From Vicia villosa (taxonomy: Eukaryota; Streptophyta; Magnoliopsida; Fabales; Fabaceae), in contig NC_081184.1 of NCBI RefSeq assembly GCF_029867415.1, forward strand, positions 71,546,116 to 71,610,115: DNA of 64,000 bases. The letters run 5' to 3'. The notes under the pieces were generated by a model. It had not been told where the DNA came from. It made no database searches and worked only from the letters and a program-made list of their open reading frames with translations. Positions within the stretch are counted from its first letter, which is position 1; each line of letters opens with the position of its first letter. The translations under genes and the position numbers were made by a program. Below, one piece after another: positions 12,284 through 24,903 of this stretch.

Positions 12284-13834
12284 TGATCGGAAAAATAGCA
12301 ACTGTACTATTTTGCCTCTGTAGTAATAATAGGGAAATTCCCCGAATGTCGATCTCAAGGACTGTGAGTAATATCGAGTTCAAATTGTAGTTCAATTAAA
12401 CAAAAACTACTGTCGGGGTTGTGTTTGCAAATTGTGACTAAATAATAATTAAAATAAGCAGAAAAGTAAATTGGCTTTTTGACAAATATGAGTGTTATGC
12501 TAGGGTAAAGTGTGTGATTGTTCCTGTAATAACCTTGGATTTAGATCTCCTCAACAAGTTCATATTATTCAATTACCAGCCCTTTAGGATATTTTCCCCT
12601 AATTCCTTAGCGGGAAAACCTTTGAACATTCATCCTAAATCCTAAGTCCTTAGAGAATTATGATGAAATCAAGCCTTTATGTTATCAAGAGTTAACCGGT
12701 AACTATAGGGTATCCCTAGTCCTAGGTGATATCTACTATAGTCTAATCGTACAAAAACCTTAACAACCACTGTCTAGCTGGTTGTTAACCGTAAATCAAT
12801 CTTGTTGGTCCGACAAAGAAAGCATAAAACCTTGTACAATTAAATTAAATAAGAAAACAAAACTATTGATGAACTCAAGAATTCAAAATCATTACATTAT
12901 CAAATCAGGGACACCCCCTAGCATTAGGGTTTAGTTACTCATATTGTTCAAAGAAAACAAAATATAAAATAGAGACATTACAAGAATTGAGATGAAAGTT
13001 GATCTTCAATCGCTTCCGTTCATGAAAACCTTTTTCTCTCCCAAACCCTTGTTTTCTCCAATCTTCAATCGTGTCTTCTCCTCGCCAAAAAGTCCTCTAA
13101 TTCATCGTTAAAACTCTTCTAAATAGTGCAGACTCACTTAGGTTGGTTGGAAGTACCCAAAATGCCCCTTTGGGTTAACACTTAATAAAAAATCACAAAA
13201 ATCAATAAAATCAGCGTTTTAGCCAACACTGTCCGTGTCAGGCAACACGGGTGGCCGTGTTGGCCCTCTGAACTTAAATTTTCGAAATCACTCCCAGCAC
13301 TGCTGACACGGGTGCCCATGTTAGGTAACACGGGCCGTGTCAGTCCTTAACTTCAGAATTTGGCTTTGAGTTCTTCAGCAAAGTTGTAGCCCTTTTCGTT
13401 AGCGAAATTTTGCCACTGGAACCGCATCATTCCGAGTTACGAAGCTCTAGTTACGATCAAAATACTACACGCCTGTCACGATGAGAAACATGCTGAAAAT
13501 TTCCAGATCTCACACTTGCTAACACGAGCCGTGTCAGCCCCGTGACTTTCATCTCTTTTTCATTTTCTTGGCCACGCTTCATCCTAACACGGCCAGTTTC
13601 AGGTGACACAAGTGGTCGTGTCAGACCTCATGTAGCTTGATTTTTCACTTTCTTCGAAACTCCCCTTTTTGTACTTTTTCGCATTGATTTCTCTCGATTT
13701 ATCCCTTTGAGCCTGCAAACAGTAAAATACACAACCAAAGCATAAAATGTAGAAGAATGAAGTAAAACACTTGACAATATAAAGAAAAGACGACTAAAAT
13801 CAACGGTAAATAAACGTGTAAAAACCACTGATCA
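12284..13834. mobile_element. Element S: probable solo LTR nested in C
   Basis: A 1,551-bp block begins TGATCGG and ends CTGATCA (TG..CA ends with a short inverted repeat TGATC/GATCA). It is flanked by CGCGT at 12279-12283 and 13835-13839. There is no ORF, no internal primer site and no second copy, as expected for a solo LTR left by LTR-LTR recombination. Four degenerate ACACGG..CCGTGT motifs occur between about 13225 and 13625. If it is an LTR, the minus direction is favoured because AGTCCTTGAGATCGACATTC then lies near its 3' end; this is tentative. Confidence 0.72.
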
Positions 13835-13839
13835 CGCGT

Positions 13840-16509
13840 CATAACATCCAACTTGCAAGGATTTCGCTAGGGTCTAATGGCACCTCAAAATCCGCATAGG
13901 CTATCCTTAGGATTATATATGTCGCACGCCTGCATAGCATATAAGGAGTCACGGTGTACACAAGAATAGGAGTCTTTTGCATACGCATGCATTTTCATTT
14001 TCATGCATTCATACATTTACATTTGCATCTTCGCCTGCATCCACACTTACCGAGCTAGCCGATTTCTCGAGACTCACGAAGAAGACCAAAAAGGATCATA
14101 AATTATGGAGAAAGGAGGATAAATTATTGGAAATGAGCTTGGTCTTACAAAGAAAAAAAAAGGATTCCTTTCGCTATGCCAGCTACATGTCTATGCCTTT
14201 TCGTAACATGATTGTAAATACAACAAAGGTTATCATCGAGTAAGGATTAGTTCAACAAAGAAGTTCCCCCATAGATACACTCAAGAGGTATCTATTCATA
14301 AAATGGGTTCATCTTATAACATATAAAAACTTACAAGGACGCTCTACGATAACTTGGGGGCAAGGGTCAGTCCAACTGGGGCAATATCCTGAACTAAGAT
14401 GCATAACCACGATGGAGGGAAGGCGACATACGTTAACTCCCCACCAAGGGGCAAAATGGTCATAGGTTTTCTTTATCAATATACAAACTCTGAAGGTTGT
14501 GAACGGTGTGATACTACCCTTAGAAAAAGCAAAAGAGGTTTAGTCAAAGGAAACTCATGAAGTTCCGAAACGACGAAAACCCACCGCTAACAATTTATCC
14601 CCGACAGGTTTGACGTGCCCAAGGAGAATTCGAGGTTAACCTTTTACTTCTACAAGTCTAGGAACTAAGTAGTAAAACAAGGTCAACGGATTTACAAAGG
14701 ATATTGTCTCTAGGATCAATAGGTTTAGTCATGCTCAGAATTTCAACCCCTACGATCGCTAAGTGTTACTCAGGATAAAAGTTTTACCTTCGGATTAACA
14801 ATTCTAATGGGAAAACCATGCAGGTTTTGAAGTCAACTCATTCGCTCACTACTACGACTTTCCACTCGCACACTTCTATTCTACTTTCAATTTCAATTTT
14901 CGGATCATTAACAAACATAAAGGAGAATGACGAATACAAATAACTAAATCTCGCTAAACGTATGCTTTCAAGGTAAGACCGAGCCGACGATGTACAAGCA
15001 TTGTTTCAATTCCTAAACAGTGGAGATATAAGGATGTTAATCCCTCGTCACCCCCTCGAGCCAGGAGTTGGAGTTTGTTTCTACTTTTCAAATAAACCTT
15101 GATTTCAACCAGGGGCAGGGTAGATTTGGATTAATTTAATGGTGTATTTTTGTTGTCAAGAGAATCATCCAATCCAAGCAAGGGTTCAAGCAAAGGGTCA
15201 AACAAAGGTTGAAGCAAAGGTTCAAGCATAAGGATCAAGCAAAGGTTTAAGCATATCTTCTTCCTCGCATTCATAAAAAAAAAACGAGGAAGCAATAAAG
15301 ACAATACTCACAACTTCTTCCTCAATACATCATCGAGGACGTATCAAAATTGAAGCTTACAAATCAAGATCAACATGGCAGTCACAACATTCAATATCCA
15401 AGGATCAATATTTCAAAAGGAGCATTCAAAAAAAAAAGGGAGGAAAGCGACCGCTAAGTCAAAATGGAAAATTCCATGAAAGAAAACAAAATGACTTAGG
15501 CAAAAATTAGGGCATCCCGATGGATCAAATTCAAAGGAATTGGCTCATGCAAAAATAAGGGATTAGAAAAAAAAAACATAGGCGAAATACAAAGGATAAT
15601 CTTGTGACTGCTAAATCATCGAAGCTTCCCATCAATGCTTGGATCTCTACGACATTTTTTCATCAGTGCTTGGATCTCTACTAAGGCTTCTGCTCAACAT
15701 CAAAACTAAAACGATTCTCTTACACACAAAGTACATTCATTGGATTAGACGAGTTTTTAGGATTTGGAGAACAGCAAGGAGAAAGGGGTGGGTTAAATAA
15801 ATTTTGAGCCTTATATCCGTTGTTTCTTAAACCACGAACCAGGCCAAGTTACAACATTCAAAAGTCCTAATTGAGGCAAGGTTAACTACGAAAGCATATT
15901 AACCAGGATTTTGTTATACTGACTCCTAGGGTTGTTAAAATTTTTCCTAACCACTACGCTTCTTCAAACATTCATTTCTAATCATCCAGTCCTAATACAT
16001 AACGGACTTCGATTTCAAAACTTGCATACGCATCGCATTGGAGTTACTTCTCGAAGGGTACAACGTCATCTACGAATATACACTTAGCATCGAGGAGATC
16101 TTGAAATTGGTCAATCAAGGGCGATCATTTCTAATAAAGACTCTTGAATGGGGGAACCACATACAGAGGGTTCTACTAAACAGGGGCAAAATTTCAAGGA
16201 TTACGGGAGCATGGAATCAAAGATCCTACTAACTAGGGGCATCCATCCTAAGGTTCAATCGACTTGGGTCACATCTCGAAGCAATAACAAACAGAGGTAT
16301 GTCAAACATGGGAGAAATTTAAAAGGATAGAACACTATGGATAACCCTCCATATCCTGGAGATCAAGGGTATACCCTTCAATCTAAATGTCGAAGCATAT
16401 GACAAGGTTACTTCTCGGGGCACTTCCTTCATGGCTTCGAGATCAGAGGCATCTTTCTCCACGAAAATATTGGGGCAGTGGATATCAAATCCATAGGGCG
16501 AATAATTCA
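13840..16509 (+). other. Non-coding interior of C
   Basis: 2.7 kb of C with no credible gene. It contains short repeats around 15175-15260 (variants of CAAGCAAAGGTT) and A-rich tracts (15268-15287, 15428-15440). The open frames here are under 90 codons and show no recognisable gag or pol motif. This is where an autonomous Ogre would carry ORF1 and gag. Confidence 0.6.
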
Positions 16510-16740
16510 AAAGTTTAAAGGCGTGGAGAACCTCAAAAGGTTAAAGGCGTGGAGAACCTCAAAAGGTTAAAGGTGTGAAAAATTTCAAAAGGCTAAAGGT
16601 GTGAAGAATTTCCAAAGGTTAAAGGTGTGGAGAATTTCAAGAGGTAAAGGTACGAATTGCAAAAGGTTAAAGACGTGGAGAACTTCGAAAAGTCAAAGGC
16701 GTGGAGTAATTCAAAGGGTCAAACCGGGGAAAGACGCACA
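16510..16740 (+). repeat. ~29-bp minisatellite in C
   Basis: About eight imperfect copies of a unit like AAAGGCGTGGAGAACCTCA followed by AAAGGTT. The first copies are nearly identical and later ones diverge. Confidence 0.85.
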
Positions 16741-16975
16741 TCAAAAGGAAAAGGCGTTCTCACACCTTACAACATCCGACAAATCTTTCTCCTAACTACG
16801 ATCTTCAAGTTCAAAAAACAGGGATTGGGAAGTCGCGCTAGCATCATACAACCTTACAACATTAGCAAGCTATGCACGCTTTTGGCTACCAACAGCCTAG
16901 CATTGGAGCATCATGCAAATATACATAACTCATGCATTACATACATTGGTTGTTACATTACACCACACCTTTTTT

Positions 16976-17410
16976 AGGTAGTCTTCTTTAAGACAAATCT
17001 TACGATCCTTTCTAGGAATCTCTTCAGGTAGTCTTCTTTAAGACAAATCTTACGATCCTTTCTAGGAACCTCTTCAGGTAGTCTTCTTTAAGACGAATTG
17101 TCATCCTTTCCAGGAACCTCTCCAGGTAGTTTTCTTTAAGACATTCTTTTTCTAAGAACCTTTTTAGGTAGTCTTTTCTAAGACATTCATCATCCTTTCC
17201 AAAGAACCTTTTTAGGTAGTCTTTTTAAGACATTTTTCAGCCTTTCCAGGTAGTCTTCTTTAATACATTCCTTATCCTTTCTAAGAACCTTTTCATGTAG
17301 TCTTCTTTAAGACAAATTTTATCCTTTCTAAGAACCTTTTCAGGTATTCTTCTTTAAGACAAATTTTCATATCCACTCCAGAAACCTTTTCAGGTAGTCT
17401 TATAGAAGAC
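16976..17410 (+). repeat. ~45-57-bp minisatellite in C
   Basis: About ten copies built around GTAGTCTTCTTTAAGAC, followed by a variable spacer and CCTTTCTAGGAACCT. The first two units are nearly identical and 57 bp apart; later ones are shorter. Confidence 0.88.
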
Positions 17411-17814
17411 ATTATTTCGTTCCACTCGTTACATCAATCAACATATACATAAGCATAAGCATAGTCGCTGCATGGTTTAAACAAATTCAATAGGTTATAA
17501 GGAGATAAAATCTGGGGATTGCATCAGCATACATACATATGCATTAGCATCAGCATACATACATACATACGCATTAGCGTTAGCATACATGCATCAGCAT
17601 AAGCATTCGAGTCAACATCATAAGATATCTACATGGTACAAACGTCAGGATCATAAGCATGTACACGCTACGCATTACACACCACGCTTCGCACACTACG
17701 CTTTACACACTACGCTTTGCATGCTGACTTGATATAGACAGCACATACAACGCCAAGTCCTTGGCTCTCATATTTCTAAATTCTGTGGATATGTCAAAGC
17801 AATTTGTGCAGGTA

Positions 17815-18182
17815 AGCTTGTCAGAACCATGAAAAGTGATCCCTTTGGTGCAGGTAAGTTTGTTAGAAATATAGCAAATGATCCCTTTTATGCAGGTACA
17901 CTTGTCAGAATCATGGCAGGTAATTCCTTTGGTGTAGGTGAGTTTGTTAGAACTATAGCAAATGATCCCTTTTATGCAGGTACGCTTGTCAAAATCATGG
18001 CAGGTAATTCCTTGGGTGTAGGTAAGCTTGTCAGAACCATGACAAGTGATCCCTTTGGCGCAGGTAAGTTTGCTAGAATTATAGCAAATGATCCCTTTTA
18101 TGCAGGTAAACTTGTCCGAACCAGGGCAAGTGATTCATGTTGGTGCAGTGATCTTGCTAGAACTATAGCAAGTGATCCTTTT
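17815..18182 (+). repeat. 57-bp minisatellite with alternating subunits in C
   Basis: Six to seven copies of a 57-bp unit (core GATCCCTTT..GCAGGTAAG..GTTAGAA). Two variants alternate, giving a 114-bp higher-order period. The unit length is a multiple of three, so a plus frame stays open across the array and yields a 19-residue peptide repeat; this is probably incidental. Confidence 0.88.
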
Positions 18183-18189
18183 GGGGTTA

Positions 18190-18640
18190 CACAAACTACG
18201 ATAATAAGTGGGTTATACCAACTGCGAAGACATACTAGAACTATAGTAAGTGGGTTATACCAACTGCGAAGACTTACTAGAACTATAGTAAGTGGGTTAT
18301 ACCAACTACGAAGACTTACTAAAGCTACGATAGTAAGTGGGTTATACCAACTACGAAGACTTACTAAAACTACGATAGTAAGTGTGTTATACCAACTGCG
18401 AAGACTTACTAAAAGAACTACAGTAAGTGGGTTATACCAACTGCGAAGACTTACTAAAACTACGATAGTAAGTGGGTTACACCAACTGCGAAGACTTACT
18501 AGAACCATAGTAAGTGGGGTATACCAACTGCGAAGACTTACTGGAACTATAGTAAGCGGGTTACACCAACTACGAAGACTTACTAGAACTATAGTAAGTG
18601 GGTTATTTACAAACTACGAAAGCTTGCTAGCACTATAGCA
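18190..18640 (+). repeat. 41-48-bp minisatellite in C
   Basis: About ten copies of a unit containing AGTAAGTGGGTTATACCAAC and TGCGAAGACTTACTA. Periods of 41-48 bp keep frames open on both strands. It directly follows the 57-bp array, so two unrelated arrays abut near the 3' end of C, where Ogre elements often carry variable tandem repeats. Confidence 0.88.
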
Positions 18641-18689
18641 AGTTAATTATCTTCTACACAACAAACTGCGAGCCTTCGCTATCGATAGC

Positions 18690-18860
18690 TACGTTTGTTC
18701 ATCACGTTAGTCCCTCGGCAGTGATCTTATTCAAGACTACAAAAGGGTTTTACGATAATGATCTACAAAGGGTTTTACAACAGGCTTTTACAAAGGGTTC
18801 CTCAATTAGGTTTATTCACCATGTTAGTTCCTCGGCAGTGATCTTCTTCAAAACTGCACC
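18690..18860 (+). repeat. ~118-bp tandem duplication near the 3' end of C
   Basis: CCTCGGCAGTGATCTT occurs at 18713 and again at 18830 with matching flanks. It lies between the minisatellites and the 3' LTR. Confidence 0.75.
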
Positions 18861-19286
18861 GGTAACAAACAAGGGTTTTATTTTTCTCTTTCGTAGTTAC
18901 TAACATACTTTAACTAACATAGCTAATAGTCATGCATCATTCAATTACATATCTCATTCATAGTGCATATACATACGTTGCTCTCATTTATTTTGAGAAG
19001 CTCACTGCATCATACATTACATGCATCATAACATTGCATCAAGCTAATTTTGCAATTCAGGATGGGGTTCATGCTCTCAAGAAATATTATTATCACAATC
19101 TCATCTCGTCGTTTGTGATCTCCTGCAAATGGCATCTATAAGCCTATTTCTCATAATACCCTGGCTAGCACCAGCAAATGCAAATTTTGGGGCACTTTAA
19201 TGTTCAATCATCTTCTACCTTTAGATCACGATAGGCAGACGTGCCTATCTGACTCTTCAGGTTTAAGAAGATTGAACAGGGGCAAC
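18861..19286 (+). other. 3' end of C's interior and probable polypurine tract
   Basis: AT-rich, with no gene. The last bases before the 3' LTR (about 19266-19286, ending AACAGGGGCAAC) are purine-rich and sit where the plus-strand primer tract belongs. Confidence 0.55.
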
Positions 19287-22200
19287 TGTCATACCCCAAA
19301 ATTTGTCCTCTTATATTCAATCAAAGGTTCTTCAATTGCCCAAGAGCACTCAGGGTTCTATCAGAGAAAGCTCCTCCTAATCCATGATCTCCAAAACTAG
19401 GGTTTGCATTTTATCAGAGGAGTCTGAATCTCTAAGGCCTCAAATGGACCTCAAGGTATCTCATACGTCTCAGAGCATCTCCAAGTATTTGAGATTATAT
19501 CCATCATTTGATCAAAGGTTGATCATGATTCATTAATAAAAACTCAGAAATGAACAAAGTCAAAGGTTCAAATTAGGGTTTTTTTAACTAAAAAGTCAAC
19601 TCAACTTTGACTGGGCATAACTCTCTCATACTTTATTAGAAATTGCCCAACTAAAGCTCATTCTCAAGGAAATTGGATTCTCTACAACTTTGCCTCTCAC
19701 ATGCCAAGGCTAGAAATGCTTCGTTCAAGAGCATTACAGGTCCTCCAAAAAGGCCATTAAAAGGTCATCTTATTCAAAAGCCCATAACATGAGCATGGAA
19801 ACTTCAATTGAGATGAAACCAAAAGGAGGTCTTAAAGGACTCTTTAAGCTTTCTAAAAGGTCCTAGTATGCATTCATATGATTAAAATTGAGGGAGATAC
19901 GATGTGCACAAGTTGGCCAAATTTCAAGAAAGACATGAAATCATAAGTGAAGAATTTTGGATTTCTTGGTTAATGGGCCTAAGATTTTCACTTCAAACAT
20001 GTCCATGACCCATAATTTGACCTCTAAATCCATCCCCATATTTTTATCAATTTTTATTTATATTTATTTGAATTTTAGTCAATTAAAAGGCAAATAAATT
20101 AAATAAAAATATAGAATAGATGGATAAAATCTATGGCTTTGGTATTGGATCATATTTGCGGCCCAATTAACACCATGAGGGTAAAAAAAAACGTGCAAGG
20201 ATAGGGCGTGAAGAGAATACTTCAAAAATAGAAACTTTGGTGTCATATTTTCTCCAAGATTTTAAGTGATTTAAATAAGAGACCAAGCCCAACTTTTAAC
20301 CCTAATAGACTCTCATATATATGCTAAAACATAGCAGCTAGAGAGGGGACGAAAAGCTGGTTCACAAACCCTAGTATAAGCTTCCAAAAAATCAGAATTT
20401 TAGGGCACGCAAAAGAATTCTTTCCAGCCAAATTTAACCAATTCTAACTATTGCATCTTCTTCCTAAAGTCATCAGGAAGCATCTACAACCATTACACAA
20501 GCTTGGAGCGCCCTAGAACCTGTCATCTCAAGAGCTCCGACTTGGTGAGAGTTCTTGAATTCGATTTCATTTTATATGCATTGTTAACGCGTTTATGGTA
20601 TTTGTTCATGTCCAAGATCATATTTGGGACAGGTGCAACGTATTTCATGTAAGCTTTGAGGCCTATAGCGTGGTACGCCATTGTTAGGGCATGACATATC
20701 TTGTGGTTCGGTTTCACAGTTGCAGACGTTTTCAAGGCAAACAAACACGTCCATGAGATTCGCAGCCCATTAATTAGTAGGTACAGGTTATTTTCTTGTT
20801 GGTTTTCTCGCGTTTTTGCAGGTTTTGGAAAGGGCTCTCGCCGGAGAAGATAACCAGATTTGCTCCGGTCCGATGGCCCTAGTTCGCTGACGTTTTGGAT
20901 TCCTTGTGGCACGCGTGGCGTCTCCCTAATGGAGGCTCAACAAATCAAACTCCTCCCCTTCGTTTTGATTGGCTAGTTACGGCGCGTGGGCCCCAGTCTG
21001 AAAATTATCTCTGACTTTCACCATCCACAATTGTTTTTATATATTATTTTATTCAAGCGAGTGAATATCAGTTAATACGGTGCAGCAAGATTGGTTAAAG
21101 AAACGCGTTGTAACCAAATGGGGGCTGGTTCGATTCCTCCATAATACATATTATTTTTCAGGATTTTTCTTAACGGATCATGTGCAGGGTTAGCTTTAGC
21201 AACTATGGTGCGTCCTAATTCCTCACCATCAGATTTCATCAACGATTTGATCCAACGGTCCATAACGTGCAGGTGCATCATGGGGTTTCAGAGAGCCATC
21301 ACACAGGATTGGTGCCAGGTTTTTCTATAATTTTTTTATTTATGTAATTATTTAGATTAAATATTAGTTAATTATGTTTAATTTAATTAATTTATTTAAT
21401 TAGGATTAGAATGATGAAATTAGGATTAGGGCTATAATTAGGGTTTAGAATTATTTTCCCGATTCTTTCAATTATTCGATTTAATTTATTTTAATCAACT
21501 TTAATTATAAAAATCACAAAAACCTTAGAAAGTTATCAAAGTATTAGGGTTTGCCCAATCCCACTGGCCATTTGGCCAAAATATTAGGATTTAATTTATT
21601 ATTCGCTTCGATTAAATTTATTGATCGCGGTGGGTAATAATCGATTATCTAATTATTTAACTAATTAAATTTAAATAGGATTCTATTTTGCTAAAAGGTT
21701 TTAGCCATCTTATTGGTTACAATGATTAGCATATTTCTCTTTATCAATTCGTTATTATTTGTAATCAAATCTATTGATTATGAGGAGTAACGATAAATTA
21801 ATAAATCAATTTATAAAATACATTTATTTGCTATTAGTGATAATTGAATCTATCGATTAGAATTGTTAGCAATCCTTTATATATCTGTTAATTATGGTGA
21901 TCAAACCTATTGACCATTGCGATTAATAGAACATATTAAAATCAGGGTTGTACGCCAATCAAAACACATCTCTTTCACAAAACTACAGATTTTCAAAACT
22001 GCGATAAGGTAATTCAAAATACCTTGCAAACTGCGAATTTCAGAAACTACGATAAGGTAATTCAAAATACCTTCAAACAATTTCATACTAATTCTAAGGC
22101 GTACAACCCTGCCCCGAACTACATAGACTCTGATCCTCCATAAGAGGTACGTAGGCACTTGGATAACCAAGGCGAGTCCCCTTCCCTAAAACCTCAATTC

Positions 22201-22435
22201 ATTCAAATCTCACTTTTCGCCCTTTTCATTTCTTTAGCTATTAACCTTAATAATTTTAGCCATAAAACCTTTGCCTTAACTCAAAACCTTAGGTAAGGGT
22301 TAAGGGTGCCTAACACCTTCCCTTGACCCGAATATAATAACTTACCCGGAAATCTCTTAACTGTGTAGGGTTTCCTATTCGCCCTGGTAGAATAGGTGGC
22401 GACTCTAAATTTAATTTTTAGGGCAGGTTGCTACA
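19287..22435 (+). repeat. 3' LTR of element C, shortened by two deletions
   Basis: 3,149 bp, starting TGTCATACCCCAA and ending TTGCTACA before the GAACA duplication. Compared with the 5' copy it lacks ~130 bp after 19481 and ~1.13 kb after about 20725, where CACAGTTGCAG joins ACGTTTTCA. The breakpoint shows a short repeat (GCAG/CAGACG), typical of illegitimate recombination. Confidence 0.9.
21078..21140 (+). other. tRNA-like segment, copy in C's 3' LTR
   Basis: Second copy of the 9703-9766 segment, with GGTGCAGCAAGATTGG and a B-box-like GGTTCGATTCC. The B box is one base from the 5' copy and now fits the GGTTCGANTCC consensus exactly. Confidence 0.5.
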
Positions 22436-23020
22436 GAACAAGATTGAGAATCTATGTTCAGAATCTAGTTTTGATTATAACAAGCATATATTTTGTGAGT
22501 AACAATTTTATTACTAATGGTTTCATTTAGTGAACAGATATTATGTCATAATCATATACAGGATTCATCAGAAAGAGAGTACAAAAACTACATCCAGAAG
22601 ATCGATGAAGCTAAACATCATTCCTCAGATTTTCTGATTAAGAACACGTCAAACAAGCCAATGACTGCATATTAGAAGCAAGAGAAGCAACAATCAGAGA
22701 CAAGACCACTCAAAAGAACAAACAATATCAATGCTTACATACAACAAGCACATAATCAAAAAAGTACATCAGATAAGCCTCAAGGAATTACAAAGAATTA
22801 TATGGTACATGAAGTCTCGGTACAACAAGAATAGAAGATCAGAAGTTCTGATGTTGCAACGCAGAAACTCAACAATTAAAGACAGAAGATCAAGTCATCA
22901 CAAGCAACATCATCGTCTATAACAACATCTACAAAATACACTCAGCAGTCAGAAGATTCAAAGTCCTTTACAACTAGTGATCAAAAAGAAAATACAAATG
23001 CATGACATCTATTCTTGGTC

Positions 23021-23030
23021 TATAAAATAC
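23021..23030 (+). promoter_or_regulatory. TATA box of element B (5' LTR)
   Basis: TATAAAATAC in a conserved block of the B LTR, also present at 28656-28665 in the 3' LTR. It is the best core-promoter candidate for B. Confidence 0.55.
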
Positions 23031-24294
23031 AAGAAGACAAGCTACCATATTAGAACAGTCTTAAAAGGAGAAAAATAAGGTCTTAGGATCTAAGGGAGAA
23101 CCGTTACAAACATCATCATTAGCAAAACGGTTACAACAATTAAATGGAACAACTCCAAAGGTTGATTAAAGAAGAAACCCACATGCAGCGCGTTGGGAAG
23201 ATAAGCTAAACCAAAGAAGCACGTCGCCAACTGTAATCATCTTGTTGAAGATAAGGCTCTGCAGCAAAACAACACTTGTCATTCATACTTCAACTGAGAC
23301 AAAGTATTCAAAGTAATATTCAAACAAATCTCAACGGCCCTATTCCAACGGTAACACATCAAGCCATAAATAGATCAAACTTCAGACTTGAATAAGTGTA
23401 ACTAGTAAGTATATCCATATGCATCTACATAGCGCAACAAAAGAAAGATCTTGAGAATTTGTTGAGAGTGTAGAGCATGAGAGCTTAAACAAAGAAATAT
23501 AAGACCATTCTTCAGAAGTCACTGAAAGAGGCAACACATACTCAGTATGTGATGATACAAAATAGTGTTGTTATACACGAATCATAAGCCTATATGAAGA
23601 AAAGACTCCAGTAGAGAAAATGCTGCATGTAATGGAGATTCATTTGAAGAAGAGAAATGAGTGAAAAAGAATGCAAAGATTAAATCATAATTCACTCTAC
23701 ATTAGAGTGTCTTAGAAGAATTATCAACAGTGTAATAATTATATTTGAGATCATCAAACTGCTGAATGCTTCCCAAAGACAATAAAGATCAGCAGCAGTA
23801 AACAAAGATCAATTCAAGAAGGAACTCAAAACAAATTTGTTGCTCTGAACCTACCTTCAGAAGAAATAAATATCAAATCAGAAGCACTCTATAATAGAGC
23901 GGTAGCTCTCAATCAGCTTATGAAGATTTGAATACGAAGATCAACTTCAAGAAGCACTCAACATATGGAGCTGAAGCTCTTAGTCTGCTTACCACCAAGA
24001 AGCAAAGATCTAGTTCAGAAGATGCAGACAAGAAGACTCCAAAGATTATTCACTCACTCATAGTGATTACTTGTCATTGTATCACATAGTTTGTACTTAG
24101 AATATCTGCTTATTAAGAAGCATTGTATTGAAACCAATTTAATTTGGTGATGATGCCTTAAGCGACCAGTTTAGGTCAGAAGCTTGAGAAGACAATTGAC
24201 TAAGGTCATTTTGGAAACCTCTTGGAGACCATGTGAGGATCGGGAGTCCAGGAGTCAATGAATGTTATATCTCGTGGAGATCACTAAACAGTCC

Positions 24295-24500
24295 ATTGCA
24301 GTCAGTCACAGCAGGTAGCTGTGCAGGGAGTTAGTCACAACGTGTTGTTGTGCAAGTTACTAGATTGATGAACATTATATCAAGAAGGGATCACTGAACG
24401 GTTCACTCATCTAGGGGTTAGTCACTCGCGGGTAGCTTGTGCAGGGTTAGTCACAACAGTTGGCTGTGCAGGATTGTTAGTCACGACGGAGGATCGTGCA
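24295..24500 (+). repeat. Imperfect short repeats in B's 5' LTR
   Basis: Four to five diverged copies of TTAGTCAC(A/G)AC followed by GTGCAGG or GTGCA, spaced about 30-90 bp. They lie in the part of the LTR deleted from the 3' copy. Confidence 0.6.
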
Positions 24501-24890
24501 ATTATATTCAAGAATGGTTATAGTGGATTAAGACCTCTGGACAGAGGCAAATCACCTGAAGAAGGTGGACTGGAGGTAGCCTTATTCAGAAGGTGAACTA
24601 GGATAAAAATGAATGTGTCTTTTACTTTCTGCACTATTCATTTTAACTTAGAACATTCAAACAAAAGTCCTGCGGAACTGTACTGAACAAGCCAGAAGTT
24701 CTGATAACCTTTAGAAGTTAAAATGAACATCTCATTGGTTATGTAGTTCTACATCTTCATGCTTCTACAACATCAAAGCATAATCCAATAGATGAAAGAA
24801 AGAAAAGACGTTAAAGAAAAAGAAAGGGAATTAAAGTGATAAAGAACACAATTCAATCCCCCCTTTCTTGTTTTTTTCTCCACCTTCAAT

Positions 24891-24903
24891 TGGTATTGGA
24901 GCC
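24891..24903 (+). promoter_or_regulatory. Primer binding site of B (tRNA-Met-like)
   Basis: TGGTATTGGAGCC starts two bases after the 5' LTR and resembles the initiator-tRNA-Met site TGGTATCAGAGC seen in A, with mismatches. Confidence 0.75.

Larger units (their letters stand above)
6647..22435 (+). mobile_element. Element C: non-coding Ogre/TAT-lineage retrotransposon nested in B's LTR
   Basis: Flanked by GAACA at 6642-6646 and 22436-22440. The LTRs (6647-11060 and 19287-22435) begin TGTCATACCCCAA and end GGTTGCTACA. The primer site TGGCGACTTTGCTGGGGA at 11063-11080 is of the tRNA-Arg type used by Ogre elements. The 8.2-kb interior has no gag/pol similarity in any frame and is dominated by minisatellites. 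This is a large, non-autonomous Ogre relative; it shares LTR start and primer type with element F in this window. Confidence 0.88.
6637..24888 (+). repeat. 5' LTR of element B, split by element C (6637-6646 and 22441-24888)
   Basis: After removal of C and one copy of its GAACA duplication, the LTR is about 2.46 kb and aligns with 28065-29090 at both ends. It contains about 1.44 kb (about 23103-24543) that is missing from the 3' copy. A TATA box TATAAAATAC lies at 23021-23030. Imperfect repeats of the type TTAGTCACAAC..GTGCAGG occur at about 24295-24500. Confidence 0.88.

Noticed and set aside
18098..18508. Minus-strand 136-codon frame with a Leu/Ser/Trp repeat
   Set aside because: It is the reverse reading of the 41-48-bp minisatellite and has no start context or homology.
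16976..18640. Regularly spaced direct repeats that could suggest a CRISPR array
   Set aside because: Repeats are imperfect, spacers are themselves repeated, there are no cas genes, and the setting is a plant retrotransposon.
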